From contig JAUJNI010000002.1 in assembly GCA_030446465.1 (NCBI GenBank), positions 235,895 to 299,894 on the forward strand: DNA of 64,000 bases, given 5' to 3'. The stretch comes from Actinomycetota bacterium. Its GTDB lineage: Bacteria; Actinomycetota; CADDZG01; WHSQ01. The notes below the pieces were generated by a model. It had not been told where the DNA came from. It was given only the letters and a program-made list of their open reading frames with translations, and ran no database searches. Numbering within the stretch: position 1 is the first letter of the stretch; every line of letters starts with the position of its first letter. The translations under genes and the position numbers were made by a program. Below are positions 43,529 through 52,164 of the stretch, piece after piece.

Positions 43529-44625
43529 TGGGTCGCGAGAAGGCAGTGGTGGCGATGTCCGGCGGCGTCGACTCATCCGTTGCTGCTGCGCTTCTGGTCG
43601 AGCAGGGCTACGACGTCACGGGGATCATGTTGAAGCTATGGCGAGGCGAGGCCGCCAACACCGATTCAGGATGTTGCAACGCGGGGGCCGCGGAAGACGC
43701 CCGAAGGGTGGCGGATCTGCTCGGAATCCCCTTCTATGTCCTCAACTTCGCGGAGCGATTTGAGAGCACCGTCATCGCCAATTTCCACGCCGACTACTCG
43801 GCGGGCCGGACACCCAACCCTTGCGTCCGTTGCAATCAGTGGATCAAGTTTGATGCATTGCTCGATCGGGCCGCGGCCCTGGGCGCGGACTTCCTCGCCA
43901 CCGGTCACTACGCGCGCGTGGTGCAGGACCGCCGTGGTCACCGCCTCTTTAGAGGAATGGATGTGCGCAAGGACCAGTCCTACGTCCTGTGGATGCTGTC
44001 GCAGGACAAGCTTGCTCGTGCCCGTTTCCCGGTCGGCGAGATGACCAAGAGTGAGACCCGAAGGGTTGCCGCCGATCTCGGGCTTCGCACTGCAGCTAAG
44101 CCGGACTCACAAGAAATCTGCTTCGTGAAGGGCGGCGATCTCGGGGCTTATGTCGAGCACCACATGACCGAAGGCGGCAGATCCGGTCCCATCCTCGATG
44201 CCTCGGGTGCTGTGGTCGGCAAGCACAAAGGGATCGCTCGCTACACGGTGGGCCAGCGCAAGGGACTCGGCATCTCACTCGGGCTCCCCGTCTTCGTTAC
44301 TTCTATCGACGCTGCTTCGAACACGGTAGTGGTCGGCGACCGCAAGGACTTGGCGGTCGGAGGGTTGATTGCCGGTGAATCCAGCTTCATTGGGGGTGAG
44401 CCGGTCGACGGGTCCCGCGTCTTGGTTCAACACCGAGCTCATGGAGAGGTCCATCCGGCAGTTGTCGCATCTGCGCGGCCCGGATGCTTCCAGATCCACT
44501 TCGACGAGCCGGTGGAGGCGGTGGCCCCCGGCCAGTCGGCCGCGCTCTACTCGGGCGACGATCCGGACGAGTTGCTCGGTGGGGGAGTGATCCACTCCAC
44601 GGTTCCAACTCCCGCGCGTGTCTGA
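43528..44625 (+). CDS. mnmA: tRNA-specific 2-thiouridylase
   Basis: MnmA adds sulfur to U34 of tRNA Glu, Gln and Lys. The 365-aa product has the PP-loop SGGVDSSVAAALL (residues 11-23), the catalytic Cys in PNPCVRCNQWIKFD (about residue 97), the second, persulfide-bearing Cys in DSQEICFV (about 196), and the beta-barrel tRNA-binding C-terminus (YTVGQRKGLGI, about 237). The ATG shares one base with the stop of the desulfurase gene. In many actinobacteria ligA follows close by; here an 18-kb stretch intervenes. Confidence 0.96.
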   Translation: MGREKAVVAMSGGVDSSVAAALLVEQGYDVTGIMLKLWRGEAANTDSGCCNAGAAEDARRVADLLGIPFYVLNFAERFESTVIANFHADYSAGRTPNPCVRCNQWIKFDALLDRAAALGADFLATGHYARVVQDRRGHRLFRGMDVRKDQSYVLWMLSQDKLARARFPVGEMTKSETRRVAADLGLRTAAKPDSQEICFVKGGDLGAYVEHHMTEGGRSGPILDASGAVVGKHKGIARYTVGQRKGLGISLGLPVFVTSIDAASNTVVVGDRKDLAVGGLIAGESSFIGGEPVDGSRVLVQHRAHGEVHPAVVASARPGCFQIHFDEPVEAVAPGQSAALYSGDDPDELLGGGVIHSTVPTPARV

Positions 44626-45367
44626 CTCACAACACACCCAAACCATCCGATCGGAGTTCGAGCGCGCCGCCAAGACCTTCGTGGAGCGAACCAGGGGCCG
44701 CTTCGACGACCTTGGAATCGTCGAGTTCTCGCGGCTTGGCCCTGATGAGACGGTACTGGAGGTAGGGGCCGGCACCGGCAACTTCCTTCAGTTGTTTGCG
44801 GGGGCGGCTGCAGAGTTGATTGCGGTCGATCTCACGAAGGGCATGTTGCTCCAAGCCCGGAAACAGTTCCCCGACATGCGCCTCGTCATGGCGGACGGCG
44901 GCAATCTTCCACTACCCGCGGGATCGATAGATCTAGTGACGACCGCTCAGGCTTTGCACCATATCTGGAAACCGCTTCCCATTTTCAAAGAGATGCGTCG
45001 AGTCATGCGCAAGGACGGGCGTCTGCTGATCGTCGATCAGGTTGCGACCGAGCGCTACGAAGAGGTGGTTGCCATGAACCAGCTCGAGTTGATCCGCGAC
45101 CCATCACACGCAGTCTCGCGGCCCCCGTCTGCGTTGAGGATGCTGGTGCGGGCCGTGGGACTCGAGATCCTCGACGAGCGGGTGGTCGAAGGCGAGCAGA
45201 GGATGTCGCGCTGGATGTGGCCCGGGGAGTTCCCGACGGAGCGAATCGAACGAGTCGCTGCCTACATCGACGAGCACGGTCACGAGACCGGCATGGACTT
45301 CTGGCGGGACGGCGACGACTATGTCTTCACCCGCCGGCGGATGATGCTTCTGGCCAAGCGAGCGTGA
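44618..45367 (+). CDS. Class I SAM-dependent methyltransferase
   Basis: The 249-aa UbiE-like methyltransferase shows motif I VLEVGAGTGNFLQLFAG (about residues 46-62), the acidic AELIAVDLTKGMLLQAR, IDLVTTAQALHHIWKP and MRKDGRLLIVDQVA. The substrate is unknown; the general layout resembles methyltransferases acting on small molecules or quinones. GTG 44618 overlaps the end of mnmA by eight bases. It converges on the SARP regulator gene with 24 bp between stops. Confidence 0.87.
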   Translation: MSDSQHTQTIRSEFERAAKTFVERTRGRFDDLGIVEFSRLGPDETVLEVGAGTGNFLQLFAGAAAELIAVDLTKGMLLQARKQFPDMRLVMADGGNLPLPAGSIDLVTTAQALHHIWKPLPIFKEMRRVMRKDGRLLIVDQVATERYEEVVAMNQLELIRDPSHAVSRPPSALRMLVRAVGLEILDERVVEGEQRMSRWMWPGEFPTERIERVAAYIDEHGHETGMDFWRDGDDYVFTRRRMMLLAKRA

Positions 45368-45391
45368 GTTGACGCCGTGCGCGGGAGCCTC

Positions 45392-48283
45392 TCACCACTC
45401 CACCAGCTTCCAGATCTGGGGCTCGAGATCACCTGCGTCCGCTCCGATCTCGGCGAAGATCTTGACGGCCTCCCGCAGGTAATTCATCGATTCATCACTA
45501 CGCCCGGCCGCGTGCAGCAAGTCGGCGAGATTGTTGTTCAGTGCGGCCTCCCGGTGTCTATCCCTATGCTTTTTACACAGCTCGAGCGCAGTTTGTGCGA
45601 GAGCGATGGCTCTGTCGTAGTCACCCTGCGACCCTATTGTCAGCGCCAGGTTGTTCAAGGCTGCGGCGCGGGCGTTTTCGTCGCCCAAGCTCTCGGCAAG
45701 GTTCAGGCTCTCTTCGAGGTGCCGACGCCCGTCCTCCAGCCGATCGCGTCTGCTCGAGAGGATCCCGAGGATGTTGTGAGCCTGAGCAAGGGATCGCTCG
45801 TCTGCCACATGGACGGCTAGCTCGAGAGCCTGCTCGGCGACTTCAAAGGCTTGGTCGCTGCGACGCCGATGATGAAGCGTCAGGCTCTTGTCCGCCAGCA
45901 GGCGCGGGGTTCTCGGGTCGAGCTCGTTTTCCAAAGCGGTGAGGGCGGCGTCGAAGTGGCTCTCCGCCGCGTCCCAGTCTCCCCGTCTGTCGTGGACGTT
46001 GCCCAGCTTGTGCTCGAGGTCGATTAGAGCCTCGACGCTGGATAATGCCGCCGCGGTCTCATAGCTAGTAACTGCGAGCTTGTATTCGCCTCGCAGCGTG
46101 TGCAGGTCTCCTATCGCCTCGTGAAGCCTTCCCGGCTCCGGATGGTCGAGAGCAAGCGCAGCTCCGAAGTGCTCGAGAGCCTCTCCATACGCGAAGAGGG
46201 ACCGCGCGTGACGACCGGCGGTCTCGTAGAAGGCGGCGGCGTCTTGCTCGCGGCCTGCCAGCTCGTAGTGTCGAGCGATGGCGCCGGCCATTGCATCGGG
46301 CCTTCCCCTGGATCTTGCCAACGCGTCCCCGACACGCCCGTGCAGAAGCCTGCGCCTCGCTGCGTTGATTTCTTGGTAAGCGAACTCACGAAGCAGCGAA
46401 TGGCTGAAGTCGTATGACGGTGGCGTCGACCTGTCGGTGTCGAGCTCCATCACGAGGTTGAGGTTGACAAGCTCCTCTAGTGCAGACACCACCTCGTCTT
46501 CGCTTCTTCCGGCGGATCGCTTTAAAACATCGAAATCGAACGATCCGCCGATGACGGCTGCTGCAGCCAGGACTTGACGTGCGGTTTGACTCGAGGCTGC
46601 GATGCGGGCGGTCAAGAGATCCCGCACCCCGGAGGGGGGCTCCCACGGTTCGTCAATCGAGGTGCCCTCGCTCGTTAGCGCGCGGAGGTATTCGACGACG
46701 AACATCGGTAGACCGTCCGTCTCCCGGTAGAGGCGCGAGCCCAGCTCGTCATCGAAGTGATCGCCTGGGCCAACATGTCCAACTAGCTCACGCACTGCCC
46801 CCTCATCAAGGCGGTTCAGTTTGATGGAGGTAATCGTGTTGCCGCTCTGCAATTGCGGGAGCAAGCGGATGAGCCGGTCGTGACCCCGGACTTGCTCGCT
46901 TCTCCAGGCGAGCACAAGCAAGAGGGGCCGCCCCGTGAGGCGCATGCACATGAAGGCGAGGAGCTCCGCCGAAGCTTCATCGATCCACTGGACGTCGTCT
47001 ACGAAAAGGACCCCGTGAGGCGGACCCTCGCACGCCGTTGACAACAAGTGAGCCAGTCCCTCATAGAAACGACTCTTTGCCCCCGGGTCTGTCAGGTCGG
47101 GGGCGTCGGGGAGACCCAGTGAGTGGCGCAACTCGGGGACCAAGCGGGCAACTTCAACCAGATGCTGCTGTCCCACGGTTCCCAGCCAGGACTTATCGTC
47201 TCTGGACTCCAGCGCTCCGCGGAGGAGATCGATGACCGGCCCGTAAGTCAGATCCGTCTCACCCTCGTGACAGCGGGCGGTGACCGCAACTGCGCCCTTG
47301 GTGCGCACCTCCTCCAGGAAGTCGTTGCATAACCGCGTCTTGCCGATGCCCGCCTCGCCCTGAATCGCCGCCACATGCCCATTGGCGCCAACGCGCTCAT
47401 ACGCGTCGAGGAGCGCAGTCCATTCGATCGCACGTCCCGTCAGCGGATAGAGGTCCAGGCCTGTCTCGACCGGCTTGCCGTTCCCCGCAACAACGGCGAC
47501 GTCAGGCCCGGCTTCCAGTGGAGGCGCCCGGTTCTCCATGATGGCTTGGTAAAGCTCGGCGGTCTGGTCAAGAGGAGCTACACCTAGCTCTCGGTCAAGG
47601 ACCGCGACGCAGTCCCGGTACTGCTTGATGGCCGCGGATCGATCACCCGCCCACGCATGCAGCAGCATCAGTTGGCGATGGGCCGGCTCGTGCAAAGGCT
47701 CTAGCGCCAGCCACCGCCGCGCGTACTCGATTGCTGGGGAGAGGTCGCGCTTGATGGCGACACAGCGGACGAGTCGCTCGAGGGCACCCGATGCGAGACG
47801 ACGGAAGTGTTCTGCTTGAAGGAGTTGCCAGTCGTCGAACTCGACGCTGTCTCGGAGCGAGAAGCCGGTCATGAAGTCACCGCGATACAGGCCCACCGCA
47901 GCCACCAAGGGGGCCTCACAACGATTGCAAACTGCAGAGGATGCATGGCCATGGCCCTGGCAGTCATCCAGGGCGCAGTGAAGCTGTGCCACGTCCTTGA
48001 ACGTTTCCTTCTCCGCGAGGGCGACGGTCGCTCGATCGACCTCGAGCCACTTGCCTCCAAGGGCCTTCTTGAGCGTCGAAAGGGTGCGCCGAAGGGCGCC
48101 CCGAGCGCTGTCGTTGTCGTGTTCTGGCCACAGTAGTGCGGCGAGGGAATCCCTCCTGGAGGCTTCGCTGCAGGTAGCCAGATAGGCGAGTAGCGCGATC
48201 GCCTTGCGTGTGTCGACCTGAAGGGGGCGACCGTCGACTTCGATCCTGGGGGGGCCGAGCAGCAAGACCCTCAATTCGGACAT
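45392..48283 (-). CDS. SARP/BTAD-AAA-TPR transcriptional regulator
   Basis: This 963-aa regulator combines an N-terminal winged-helix OmpR-like DNA-binding domain (about residues 5-95: SELRVLLLGPPRIEV, ALLWPEHDNDSARGALRRTL), the bacterial transcriptional activation domain (about 100-250; YRDCVAVLDRELGVAP), an AAA/NB-ARC-like ATPase with Walker A GEAGIGKT (about 309-316) and Walker B VLFVDDVQWID (about 425), and C-terminal TPR repeats (about 680-960; LAQAHNILGILSSRRDRLED). It belongs to the AfsR/SARP class of pathway activators. ATG 48283 follows GAGGGAG. The gene is divergent from the eight-gene receptor array, which makes the array a likely target; that is inference. Confidence 0.92.
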   Translation of the reverse strand: MSELRVLLLGPPRIEVDGRPLQVDTRKAIALLAYLATCSEASRRDSLAALLWPEHDNDSARGALRRTLSTLKKALGGKWLEVDRATVALAEKETFKDVAQLHCALDDCQGHGHASSAVCNRCEAPLVAAVGLYRGDFMTGFSLRDSVEFDDWQLLQAEHFRRLASGALERLVRCVAIKRDLSPAIEYARRWLALEPLHEPAHRQLMLLHAWAGDRSAAIKQYRDCVAVLDRELGVAPLDQTAELYQAIMENRAPPLEAGPDVAVVAGNGKPVETGLDLYPLTGRAIEWTALLDAYERVGANGHVAAIQGEAGIGKTRLCNDFLEEVRTKGAVAVTARCHEGETDLTYGPVIDLLRGALESRDDKSWLGTVGQQHLVEVARLVPELRHSLGLPDAPDLTDPGAKSRFYEGLAHLLSTACEGPPHGVLFVDDVQWIDEASAELLAFMCMRLTGRPLLLVLAWRSEQVRGHDRLIRLLPQLQSGNTITSIKLNRLDEGAVRELVGHVGPGDHFDDELGSRLYRETDGLPMFVVEYLRALTSEGTSIDEPWEPPSGVRDLLTARIAASSQTARQVLAAAAVIGGSFDFDVLKRSAGRSEDEVVSALEELVNLNLVMELDTDRSTPPSYDFSHSLLREFAYQEINAARRRLLHGRVGDALARSRGRPDAMAGAIARHYELAGREQDAAAFYETAGRHARSLFAYGEALEHFGAALALDHPEPGRLHEAIGDLHTLRGEYKLAVTSYETAAALSSVEALIDLEHKLGNVHDRRGDWDAAESHFDAALTALENELDPRTPRLLADKSLTLHHRRRSDQAFEVAEQALELAVHVADERSLAQAHNILGILSSRRDRLEDGRRHLEESLNLAESLGDENARAAALNNLALTIGSQGDYDRAIALAQTALELCKKHRDRHREAALNNNLADLLHAAGRSDESMNYLREAVKIFAEIGADAGDLEPQIWKLVEW

Positions 48284-48584
48284 AACTCCCTCTTGTTCCT
48301 CCCGGGTGGCGTAGTCAATCTCCAGTTTCGCAACGAGGTGAGCGCTTGCAAATGGTTCCGTAACGATTTCCAGACGATATTCCTCCACGATCCTTGCGGA
48401 TGGGAGCCGAAATCTTTGTTTGGGACCGATTGCGGTTGATACGCGGCGAGGAGCACAAGCACAATCTGGACGAGGCATGGTGACCGGAACGACGGCATGG
48501 TGAGGGCGGGGGATCCCCGGTGAGTAGGCGCGCTGCGAGCCGCCTGGCGTGGTCCATCTGCGCAGCAACGGAGGGACCTCCCCT
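48284..48584. promoter_or_regulatory. Divergent control region between regulator and receptor array
   Basis: This 301-bp stretch holds no gene. It is less GC-rich around 48340-48420, where promoters for both directions may lie, but no convincing -35/-10 pair was found. A 10-bp direct repeat, GGCATGGTGA, occurs at 48474-48483 and 48494-48503, that is with a 20-bp period (about two helical turns). SARP proteins bind direct heptamer repeats on one DNA face, so this is a candidate operator for the divergent regulator. Confidence 0.4.
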
Positions 48585-49796
48585 ATGACTGCCGTTTGGA
48601 AGAGACGGATAGCGTGGGGGCTGACCACCCTTTGCGTCGTCGCCTTTGCGGTGACCCTCTTCATCGCGTGGCTGACGACTCGTGCAGGGCTCGACGATGA
48701 GGGCACCTGGCGTTTTGACGGCATCATCGGGCTCGTGTTCCCTCTGGTCGGGGCCCTGATCGTCTCCCGCCAACCCGGAAACCGGATCGCCTGGTTGTTC
48801 TCTGCCATAGGTCTAAGCGCGACGCTTGGCGCTTTGCTCCCTGAGTACGCTCATTACGCGACGCGCGTAGACAGCTCTTGGCCCGGTGGGGAGGTGGCGG
48901 CTTGGGCCGGAGGATGGGTCTGGTTGCCGTTCTTCATGCTCGTTCCCACCTTTCTTTTTCTCCTTTTTCCGGGTGGCCACCTGCCTTCTAGGGGCTGGAA
49001 GCCGATCGCCTACCTGGCCGGGATCTCGCTTATCGGGTTGATCCTTACGTTCATGGTGTTGCCCTATGGCGCCGGTGAGGAGGGCGTCGGCGCGGACCCG
49101 TTTGGGATCGACTCGTTGGAGGCACCGTTGAACGTGGTCGCCGTTGTGTTTGGCGTGGGGCTGGGTGTATCGGCAATAGCCAGCATCTACTCCCTGTTCT
49201 GGAGGCGCCGCCGGGCAAGTGCTCGGGAGCGCCAGCAGCTCAAGTGGTTTGCCTACACGGCAGCACTCACCCCGGTCCTGTTCATGACCGGTGACCCGAT
49301 TGGGCAGGCGTTGTCGGGCGACGACGTTTCCGACTTGCCGGTTGACCCTTCGGTAATCTCTTTCCTCGTCCTTCCTGTGGCGCTCGGCATTGCGATAACG
49401 CGTTACCGGCTCTATGACATCGACCGGATCATCAGCAGGACATTGGTCTACGGTGCAGTCACGGCGCTGTTGGTGCTCGCCTATGCGGGAGGCGTTGTCG
49501 TCATCCAGACGCTGCTCCCCGTGTCTAATGATTCCCCGGTCGTAGTCGCAGCCTCCACGCTCGCCGTCGTGGCGCTGTTCAGACCATTGCGGAATCGTGT
49601 CCAGGGTTTGGTCGATCGTCGGTTCTACCGGCGCCGCTATGACGCCGCAAGGACCATCGAGTCCTTTGGTTCGCGCCTGCGCCAAGAGACCGACCTCGAT
49701 TCACTCAGCACAGAACTGATCGCGCTTGTCAGGGACACCATGCAGCCCGCGCATGCGTCGCTGTGGTTGCGGAGTTTCCAGGAGCCCGCCTCATGA
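48585..49796 (+). CDS. Receptor-array paralog 1: polytopic membrane protein
   Basis: The first of eight tandem paralogs encodes a 403-aa protein with about ten predicted membrane segments. Landmarks shared with the others are NRIAWLFSAIG (about residue 60), LFLLFPGGHLPSRGW (about 123), RYRLYDIDRIISRTLVYGAV (about 276-295) and the cytosolic C-terminal module VDRRFYRRRYDAARTIES...MQPAHASLWL. The RYRLYDIDRII motif is known from membrane parts of actinobacterial histidine kinases and phosphatases, but no kinase domain is present. ATG 48585 is chosen over GTG 48549 because GGAGGG precedes it. This copy is more diverged in its last 120 residues than copies 2-7. Confidence 0.85.
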   Translation: MTAVWKRRIAWGLTTLCVVAFAVTLFIAWLTTRAGLDDEGTWRFDGIIGLVFPLVGALIVSRQPGNRIAWLFSAIGLSATLGALLPEYAHYATRVDSSWPGGEVAAWAGGWVWLPFFMLVPTFLFLLFPGGHLPSRGWKPIAYLAGISLIGLILTFMVLPYGAGEEGVGADPFGIDSLEAPLNVVAVVFGVGLGVSAIASIYSLFWRRRRASARERQQLKWFAYTAALTPVLFMTGDPIGQALSGDDVSDLPVDPSVISFLVLPVALGIAITRYRLYDIDRIISRTLVYGAVTALLVLAYAGGVVVIQTLLPVSNDSPVVVAASTLAVVALFRPLRNRVQGLVDRRFYRRRYDAARTIESFGSRLRQETDLDSLSTELIALVRDTMQPAHASLWLRSFQEPAS

Positions 49797-50986
49797 CGAG
49801 GCATATCGCGCCCATCGCGGTAATCGCCCTTTACACGGCCTGTGCTGCGGCGACCTGGTGGCTCCAGACTCTTAACGGCGAGAGCGTCGCATCGGAGTCC
49901 GCGATCCTGTTTGGAGTCGCCCCTTACGCGGCTGTGGGCGCCCTGATCTTGAGACGGCGGCACGGGAATCCGATCGGCTGGATCTTCTCGGCTATCGGGA
50001 TCCTGTGGGCGATGGGCGCGCTGGCGGAAGAGTACGCGCTGCGCGGCTTAGTCGTGCGGCCTGGATCCGTCGTCGCACCTGCGTGGGCCGCTTGGTACGG
50101 CGAATGGTACTGGCTCGCCTTCTGGGGGCTCGTGCTTGTCTTCATGCCCTTGCTCTTTCCTACGGGGAGCGTTCCCTCCAAGCGATGGCGTCCGGTCTTG
50201 TGGATCGCGGTTTTGACGGTTGGTGGATTTACCGCGCTGGCCGCCCTCGAGTCGGAGCTGCAACTGCCCAACAGCAGCGTCGCCGTAGTCAATCCTGTGG
50301 GCATCCCGGGGCTCCGGGACGTGGAGAGCGGATTTCTGGGCGGGCTGCTTGCGGTGCTCATGCTGGTCTCTGTGTGGTCGGCGGTGGTCTCGTTGGTTGT
50401 CCGGTTCAGGCGATCCGCGGGGACCGAGCGACTGCAGCTCAAGTGGTTCACCTACAGCAGCCTGATGTTCGTCGCGGGCTTCATTGGCATGGCGTTGGTC
50501 GACGCCGTGAGTGGTGAGCGAGGGGGGTTCGCCGATGTGCTGCTGGTGGCCCTCATACCGACGCCGGCCGTGGGCGCCGGCGTAGCCATCCTCAAGTACC
50601 ACCTCTACGACATCGACCGCATCATCAACAGGACGCTCGTCTACGGTGCCGTCACCGTCTTGCTGGCCCTGGGATATGCGGGAGGAGTGCTTCTCGCGCA
50701 AGCGGTCCTCCCGGTAAGTGATGACTCCCCGGCGCTGGTCGCAATCACGACCCTGGCAGTGGTTGCCCTTTTCCGCCCGCTGAGAAGCCGCGTACAAGGC
50801 TTCGTCGACCGCCGCTTCTACCGGCGTCGCTACGACGCGGCCCGGACCATCGAGTCGTTCGGCTCCCGCCTCCGCCAGGAGACGGATCTCGACTCCCTCA
50901 GGGGCGAGCTGCTCATGCTCGTTCAGGACACGATGCAGCCGGCCCACGCCTCGCTGTGGCTCCGGCAGCAGGAGGCACCGCAATGA
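49793..50986 (+). CDS. Receptor-array paralog 2
   Basis: The 397-aa membrane protein's ATG overlaps the stop of copy 1 (ATGA). Its extracytosolic-facing loops differ from those of copy 1, for example the YALRGLVVRPGSVVAP stretch after the third span. Past about residue 265 it carries the common HLYDIDRIINRTLVYGAV and C-terminal module. A 44-nt tract (50672-50715) is identical, including wobble bases, to copy 4 but not to its neighbour copy 3, which points to gene conversion. It ends with LWLRQQEAPQ. Confidence 0.85.
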   Translation: MTRHIAPIAVIALYTACAAATWWLQTLNGESVASESAILFGVAPYAAVGALILRRRHGNPIGWIFSAIGILWAMGALAEEYALRGLVVRPGSVVAPAWAAWYGEWYWLAFWGLVLVFMPLLFPTGSVPSKRWRPVLWIAVLTVGGFTALAALESELQLPNSSVAVVNPVGIPGLRDVESGFLGGLLAVLMLVSVWSAVVSLVVRFRRSAGTERLQLKWFTYSSLMFVAGFIGMALVDAVSGERGGFADVLLVALIPTPAVGAGVAILKYHLYDIDRIINRTLVYGAVTVLLALGYAGGVLLAQAVLPVSDDSPALVAITTLAVVALFRPLRSRVQGFVDRRFYRRRYDAARTIESFGSRLRQETDLDSLRGELLMLVQDTMQPAHASLWLRQQEAPQ

Positions 50987-52164
50987 GACGACGCGCGAGC
51001 AAGGTAGCCGCCGCCATGATTGCCGTGTTCTTTACCGCGATGGTGCCGGCCGTGGTTCTTGCTGAGATCAACGGCAACTTCCACGCGGACACCGTCTCGC
51101 TCCTACTTGCCTTCGCGGCGTTCATGGGGGTGGGAGCCCTAGTCGTTGGTCGTCATCCGAGCAATGCGGTTGGATGGGTCTTCTCAGCCATCGGTCTACT
51201 GGCGAGCACGGGGGTCGCGGCCCAGGAGTATGCCGAGTACGCGTACGTAACACGGCCCGGTTCCCTTCCAGGGGCGATCGGAGCCGCCTGGTATGCAAGC
51301 TGGTACTGGCTCCCCCTGATTATTCTGACGCTCCTCTTCACCGTCCTGCTGTTTCCGACCGGACGACCGCTGTCTCCCCGCTGGACGCCCGTCCTATGGG
51401 TGGCGGCGACCGCAACGGCAAGCATGACGGTGCTCGCAGCGCTGAACCCGACGATCGACCTTCAGGACGAGGATTACTCCGTCCCGAATCCGATCGGAGT
51501 CAAGGCGGTGGGAGACGTCGAGGAGAATGCCGTCGGCGGGGTCCTCTCCGGCATCGTCCTGTTGTGCTCAGTCGCCTCAATTGTGTCGCTCGTGATTCGT
51601 TTTCGCCGCTCGAGGCGCGACGAGCGCCAGCAGCTCAAATGGTTCACCTACGCGGCCACTCTCGTCGTGTTTCTTGCCGTGGCCGAGGAACTGCTTCCCT
51701 TCACCGAGCTAGGAGACTGGGTCTTTGGAGTGGTTGTTGCTCTGTTGCCTGTTGCCGCGGGGATCGCCATCCTCAAGTACCGGCTCTACGACATCGACCG
51801 CATCATCAACAAGACGCTGGTCTACGGGGCCGTCACCGCACTGCTGGGCCTCGGATACGCGGGGGGAGTGCTCCTGGCTCAGGCCGTTCTGCCGGTAAGC
51901 GACGACTCGCCGGCGGTAGTTGCGATCACGACCCTCGCAGTGGTTGCTCTCTTCCGCCCTTTGAGAAGCAGGGTCCAGAGCTTCGTCGACCGCCGTTTCT
52001 ACCGCCGCCGCTACGACGCGGCGAGGACCATCGAGTCGTTCGGCTCCCGCCTCCGCCAGGAGACCGACCTCGACTCACTCAGCACCGAGCTGCTGGGTCT
52101 CGTCAAGGACACAATGCAACCGGCCCACGCCTCGCTGTGGCTACGCAAGCAGGAGACGGCATGA
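50983..52164 (+). CDS. Receptor-array paralog 3
   Basis: At 393 aa this is the shortest member. Its start is ATG 50983, overlapping the previous stop. The predicted spans include AAAMIAVFFTAMVPAVVLAE, VSLLLAFAAFMGVGALVVG, WYWLPLIILTLLFTVLLFPT and GVLSGIVLLCSVASIVSLVI, then YRLYDIDRIINKTLVYGAVT. The loop after span 3 (EYAEYAYVTRPGSLPG) is again unlike those of its neighbours. The C-terminal 110 residues are nearly identical to those of copies 2 and 4-7. Confidence 0.85.
   Translation: MRRRASKVAAAMIAVFFTAMVPAVVLAEINGNFHADTVSLLLAFAAFMGVGALVVGRHPSNAVGWVFSAIGLLASTGVAAQEYAEYAYVTRPGSLPGAIGAAWYASWYWLPLIILTLLFTVLLFPTGRPLSPRWTPVLWVAATATASMTVLAALNPTIDLQDEDYSVPNPIGVKAVGDVEENAVGGVLSGIVLLCSVASIVSLVIRFRRSRRDERQQLKWFTYAATLVVFLAVAEELLPFTELGDWVFGVVVALLPVAAGIAILKYRLYDIDRIINKTLVYGAVTALLGLGYAGGVLLAQAVLPVSDDSPAVVAITTLAVVALFRPLRSRVQSFVDRRFYRRRYDAARTIESFGSRLRQETDLDSLSTELLGLVKDTMQPAHASLWLRKQETA

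Noticed and set aside
45377-45820. A 147-codon plus-strand frame at the end of the SARP regulator gene
   Set aside because: It lies opposite the TPR-coding part of the regulator and has no ribosome site or motif.
48284-48584. Searching for tRNA or riboswitch structure in the largest gene-free stretch
   Set aside because: No T-loop, anticodon arm or riboswitch core was seen; only the short direct repeat stands out.
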